64,000 bases of DNA from positions 2,794,921-2,858,920 of the forward strand of contig NZ_CM001792.1 in assembly GCF_000340475.1 (NCBI RefSeq). Direction: 5' to 3'. Position numbers and translations under genes: made by a program. Source of the DNA: Oceanobacillus kimchii X50. GTDB taxonomy: Bacteria; Bacillota; Bacilli; Bacillales; Amphibacillaceae. How positions within the stretch are numbered: position 1 is the stretch's first letter; the number at the start of each line of letters is the position of its first letter. The notes under the pieces are model-generated. The model made no database searches, had not been told where the DNA came from, and saw only the letters and a program-made list of their open reading frames with translations. Of this stretch, positions 62,702-64,000 are shown piece after piece.

Positions 62702-63382
62702 TTACCCCTGTCTCTTCAATCGGTCTATAAACTCCTGATGAAATTCATAATGAAATAATTGTTTCGCTTCATATGTTCCTACACTTATATCTCGATTGGT
62801 AAGCAATCCATTTAATTCAGACATATATTTATTTACGTTTTTTATATCTACAAACTGGTTATTCAAGATATTTGCAGCATTATGATCAAATTCGTACATC
62901 TTGTCCACTGTATCCAAGACATGTTTTCTAGAACGACTAATATTTTCATGAAATTCTTGGTCATCTAAATTAGGGATGGAGACAATATCCCTAATAGAAG
63001 AAAGACTACGATTAACGGAGTCGGTAAGTGACATGGTCACATTGCCAGCTTTTTTTAATGACTGCTCCACATCTCTACGTAAAAACTCTTCATCAATCCT
63101 GCCACTATCACTAGGTTCAATTTGATATAAATTCATTCTTATTTTTCTTAAATTTGCATCATAATTTTCAATCATATCCAGAACGTATTGTTGTAAAGGC
63201 AAGTGTGTCTCACGATAAAAAGTACGTACCGATTCAGCAGCTTCCCCTGTAAACATCTCCTCAGACTCTAATAGACTATTTACAGCTTTTTTCATTTCAT
63301 CAAGCTTTTCACGAGATTGATCCAGCATAGATTGTGTTTGATCAATTTGTGTATGTAGTTGTTTAATATCCATTGTTTTCAT
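62702..63382 (-). CDS. LXG-domain protein lacking a toxin domain
   Basis: A 226-residue helical protein matching the N-terminal LXG domain of type VII-secreted polymorphic toxins (YeeF/YobL type): an opening DIKQLHTQIDQTQSML helix, the FTGEAAESVRTFYRETHLPLQQYV hairpin region in parts, and later NRSLSSIRDIVSIPNLD. In a normal toxin, a linker and a nuclease or other toxin domain follow near residue 200-300; here a stop comes after HYEFHQEFIDRLKRQG. It may be a truncated toxin or a stand-alone LXG protein. No immunity gene or small LXG-partner genes adjoin it. The ATG at 63382 is chosen behind AAAGGTGGT. Confidence 0.7.
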   Translation of the reverse strand: MKTMDIKQLHTQIDQTQSMLDQSREKLDEMKKAVNSLLESEEMFTGEAAESVRTFYRETHLPLQQYVLDMIENYDANLRKIRMNLYQIEPSDSGRIDEEFLRRDVEQSLKKAGNVTMSLTDSVNRSLSSIRDIVSIPNLDDQEFHENISRSRKHVLDTVDKMYEFDHNAANILNNQFVDIKNVNKYMSELNGLLTNRDISVGTYEAKQLFHYEFHQEFIDRLKRQG

Positions 63383-63690
63383 ATCTAACACACCACCTTT
63401 GATGAATGCCAGTTATTCCTATCCATTTCTACATTCATTCAAATCATTCTCATACTATTATAATAAAAGATATCCTAAATGATAAGTTGTTTTCTGATAA
63501 TTAAATCAATTGAACTAAAACGTAGGGTGACTTTTTATCAAAATAGTGCTTTTCACATAGAAACATTTGTGTAATGATGCAAATATATCTGAATGTTGCG
63601 CTATTTCCATAGAAGTTTATATGTATTCTTTATATCATTGTTCGACAATTTCTCTTTATTATATCCTACCATATGTATATCCAACAATAA

Positions 63691-63719
63691 TAGACACCTT
63701 TAGACCCATATAGTATACT
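63691..63719 (+). promoter_or_regulatory. Sigma-A promoter of the terminal lipoprotein gene
   Basis: TAGACA (63691-63696) and TATACT (63714-63719) with a 17-base spacer; the gene starts 32 bases further on. Confidence 0.55.
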
Positions 63720-63750
63720 TAGCACGATGATGCTAAAAGGACGTGAAGTC

Positions 63751-64000
63751 ATGAAGAGATTGGTGTTGCTTTTATTATTTACAATTATTATCTTATCAGC
63801 TTGTTCAGAAAATAAGGAAGATATTGTTGAAAAAGCACTACAAACAGAAGATACTTTAGAAAGTTACGCTACAGATTATGGAATTGCAATCAATGTCGAG
63901 ACAGAATTTCGTAATGAATCTTCTTCCGTACAAGGAAATGCAACCATTGTGGAAAATCCAGCAGCACTACATCAGGTTTTCACATCAACAACGTCGAATA
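63751..64000 (+). CDS. Lipoprotein, cut off by the window end
   Basis: An open frame of at least 83 codons running off the right edge. The signal peptide ends in ILSAC with lipid-anchor Cys at residue 18. The mature part begins SENKEDIVEKALQTEDTLES and continues NVETEFRNESSSVQGNATIV, which resembles the start of LppX/DUF6612-type lipoproteins that carry repeated conserved strands. That family guess rests on few residues. AAAAGG lies ten bases before the ATG, and a good promoter precedes it. Confidence 0.7.
   Translation, partial: MKRLVLLLLFTIIILSACSENKEDIVEKALQTEDTLESYATDYGIAINVETEFRNESSSVQGNATIVENPAALHQVFTSTTSN

Overview
The window looks like a chromosomal segment of a low-GC, endospore-forming, motile Bacillaceae, most like Oceanobacillus or a close halotolerant/alkaliphilic relative. 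Supporting signs are a gerA-type germination operon, a Spo0E-like phosphatase, a flagellin gene with a sigma-D promoter and a Bacillus-type CsrA-regulated leader, sigma-B and ECF-type promoters, catabolite-response (cre) sites, UUG/GUG starts behind strong Shine-Dalgarno sequences, and short intergenic repeats. The genus is inferred from gene content; no database search was possible. No rRNA, tRNA or CRISPR was seen.

Layout. 1-1.3 kb: collagen-like surface/exosporium protein whose start lies in another frame across an A8 tract. 1.6-8 kb: cystine symporter (tcyP), a cre-controlled SDR dehydrogenase, a crcB pair for fluoride export, a 3-hydroxyacyl-CoA dehydrogenase and a zinc alcohol dehydrogenase. 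8.3-13.7 kb: GlpP antiterminator facing an operon for an FbpABC-type ABC importer plus a HAD phosphatase; the operon leader carries a terminator that GlpP might control. 14-18.5 kb: motility block (YjfB protein, flagellin, chemoreceptor) and a Spo0E-like protein. 18.7-23.1 kb: sigma-B-type stress membrane protein, orphan amino-acid binding lipoprotein, small Gly-Pro-Pro protein, YhgE/Pip protein. 23.5-29.5 kb: iron alcohol dehydrogenase, GntP permease and (methyl)malonate-semialdehyde dehydrogenase, preceded by a -24/-12 promoter, palindromic upstream sites and a dedicated CBS-PAS-AAA+ activator.

29.7-35 kb: tyrosine phosphatase, YjbQ, two DUF3887-like lipoproteins (one fused to an alpha/beta hydrolase) and three consecutive exported coiled-coil proteins of unknown role. 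35-38.3 kb: HAD phosphatase and a TctA/TctB-like transporter pair. 38.6-46 kb: galactitol-type PTS operon with its PRD regulator, two polyol dehydrogenases, a divergent DeoC aldolase and an overlooked 52-residue membrane protein. 46.5-49 kb: fructokinase plus EIIA-Glc, and a PHP phosphatase gene broken by an in-frame stop. 49.2-55.8 kb: beta-glucoside (cellobiose-type) PTS operon with 6-phospho-beta-glucosidase and LicR-like regulator, and convergent manA. 56-59.5 kb: gerA-gerB-gerC. 59.7-64 kb: drug-efflux MFS with a divergent TetR regulator, an LXG-domain protein without a toxin domain, and a lipoprotein gene cut by the window end.

The most promising leads are (i) the sigma-54 cassette, read as import and oxidation of a short 3-hydroxy acid; (ii) the GlpP/attenuator/ABC/HAD cluster, read as uptake of a phosphorylated glycerol compound; (iii) the gat-type PTS operon that uses a DeoC-like aldolase instead of a tagatose-bisphosphate aldolase; and (iv) the trio of secreted coiled-coil proteins. 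Three families of dispersed intergenic repeats, two of them in three copies, punctuate the region.
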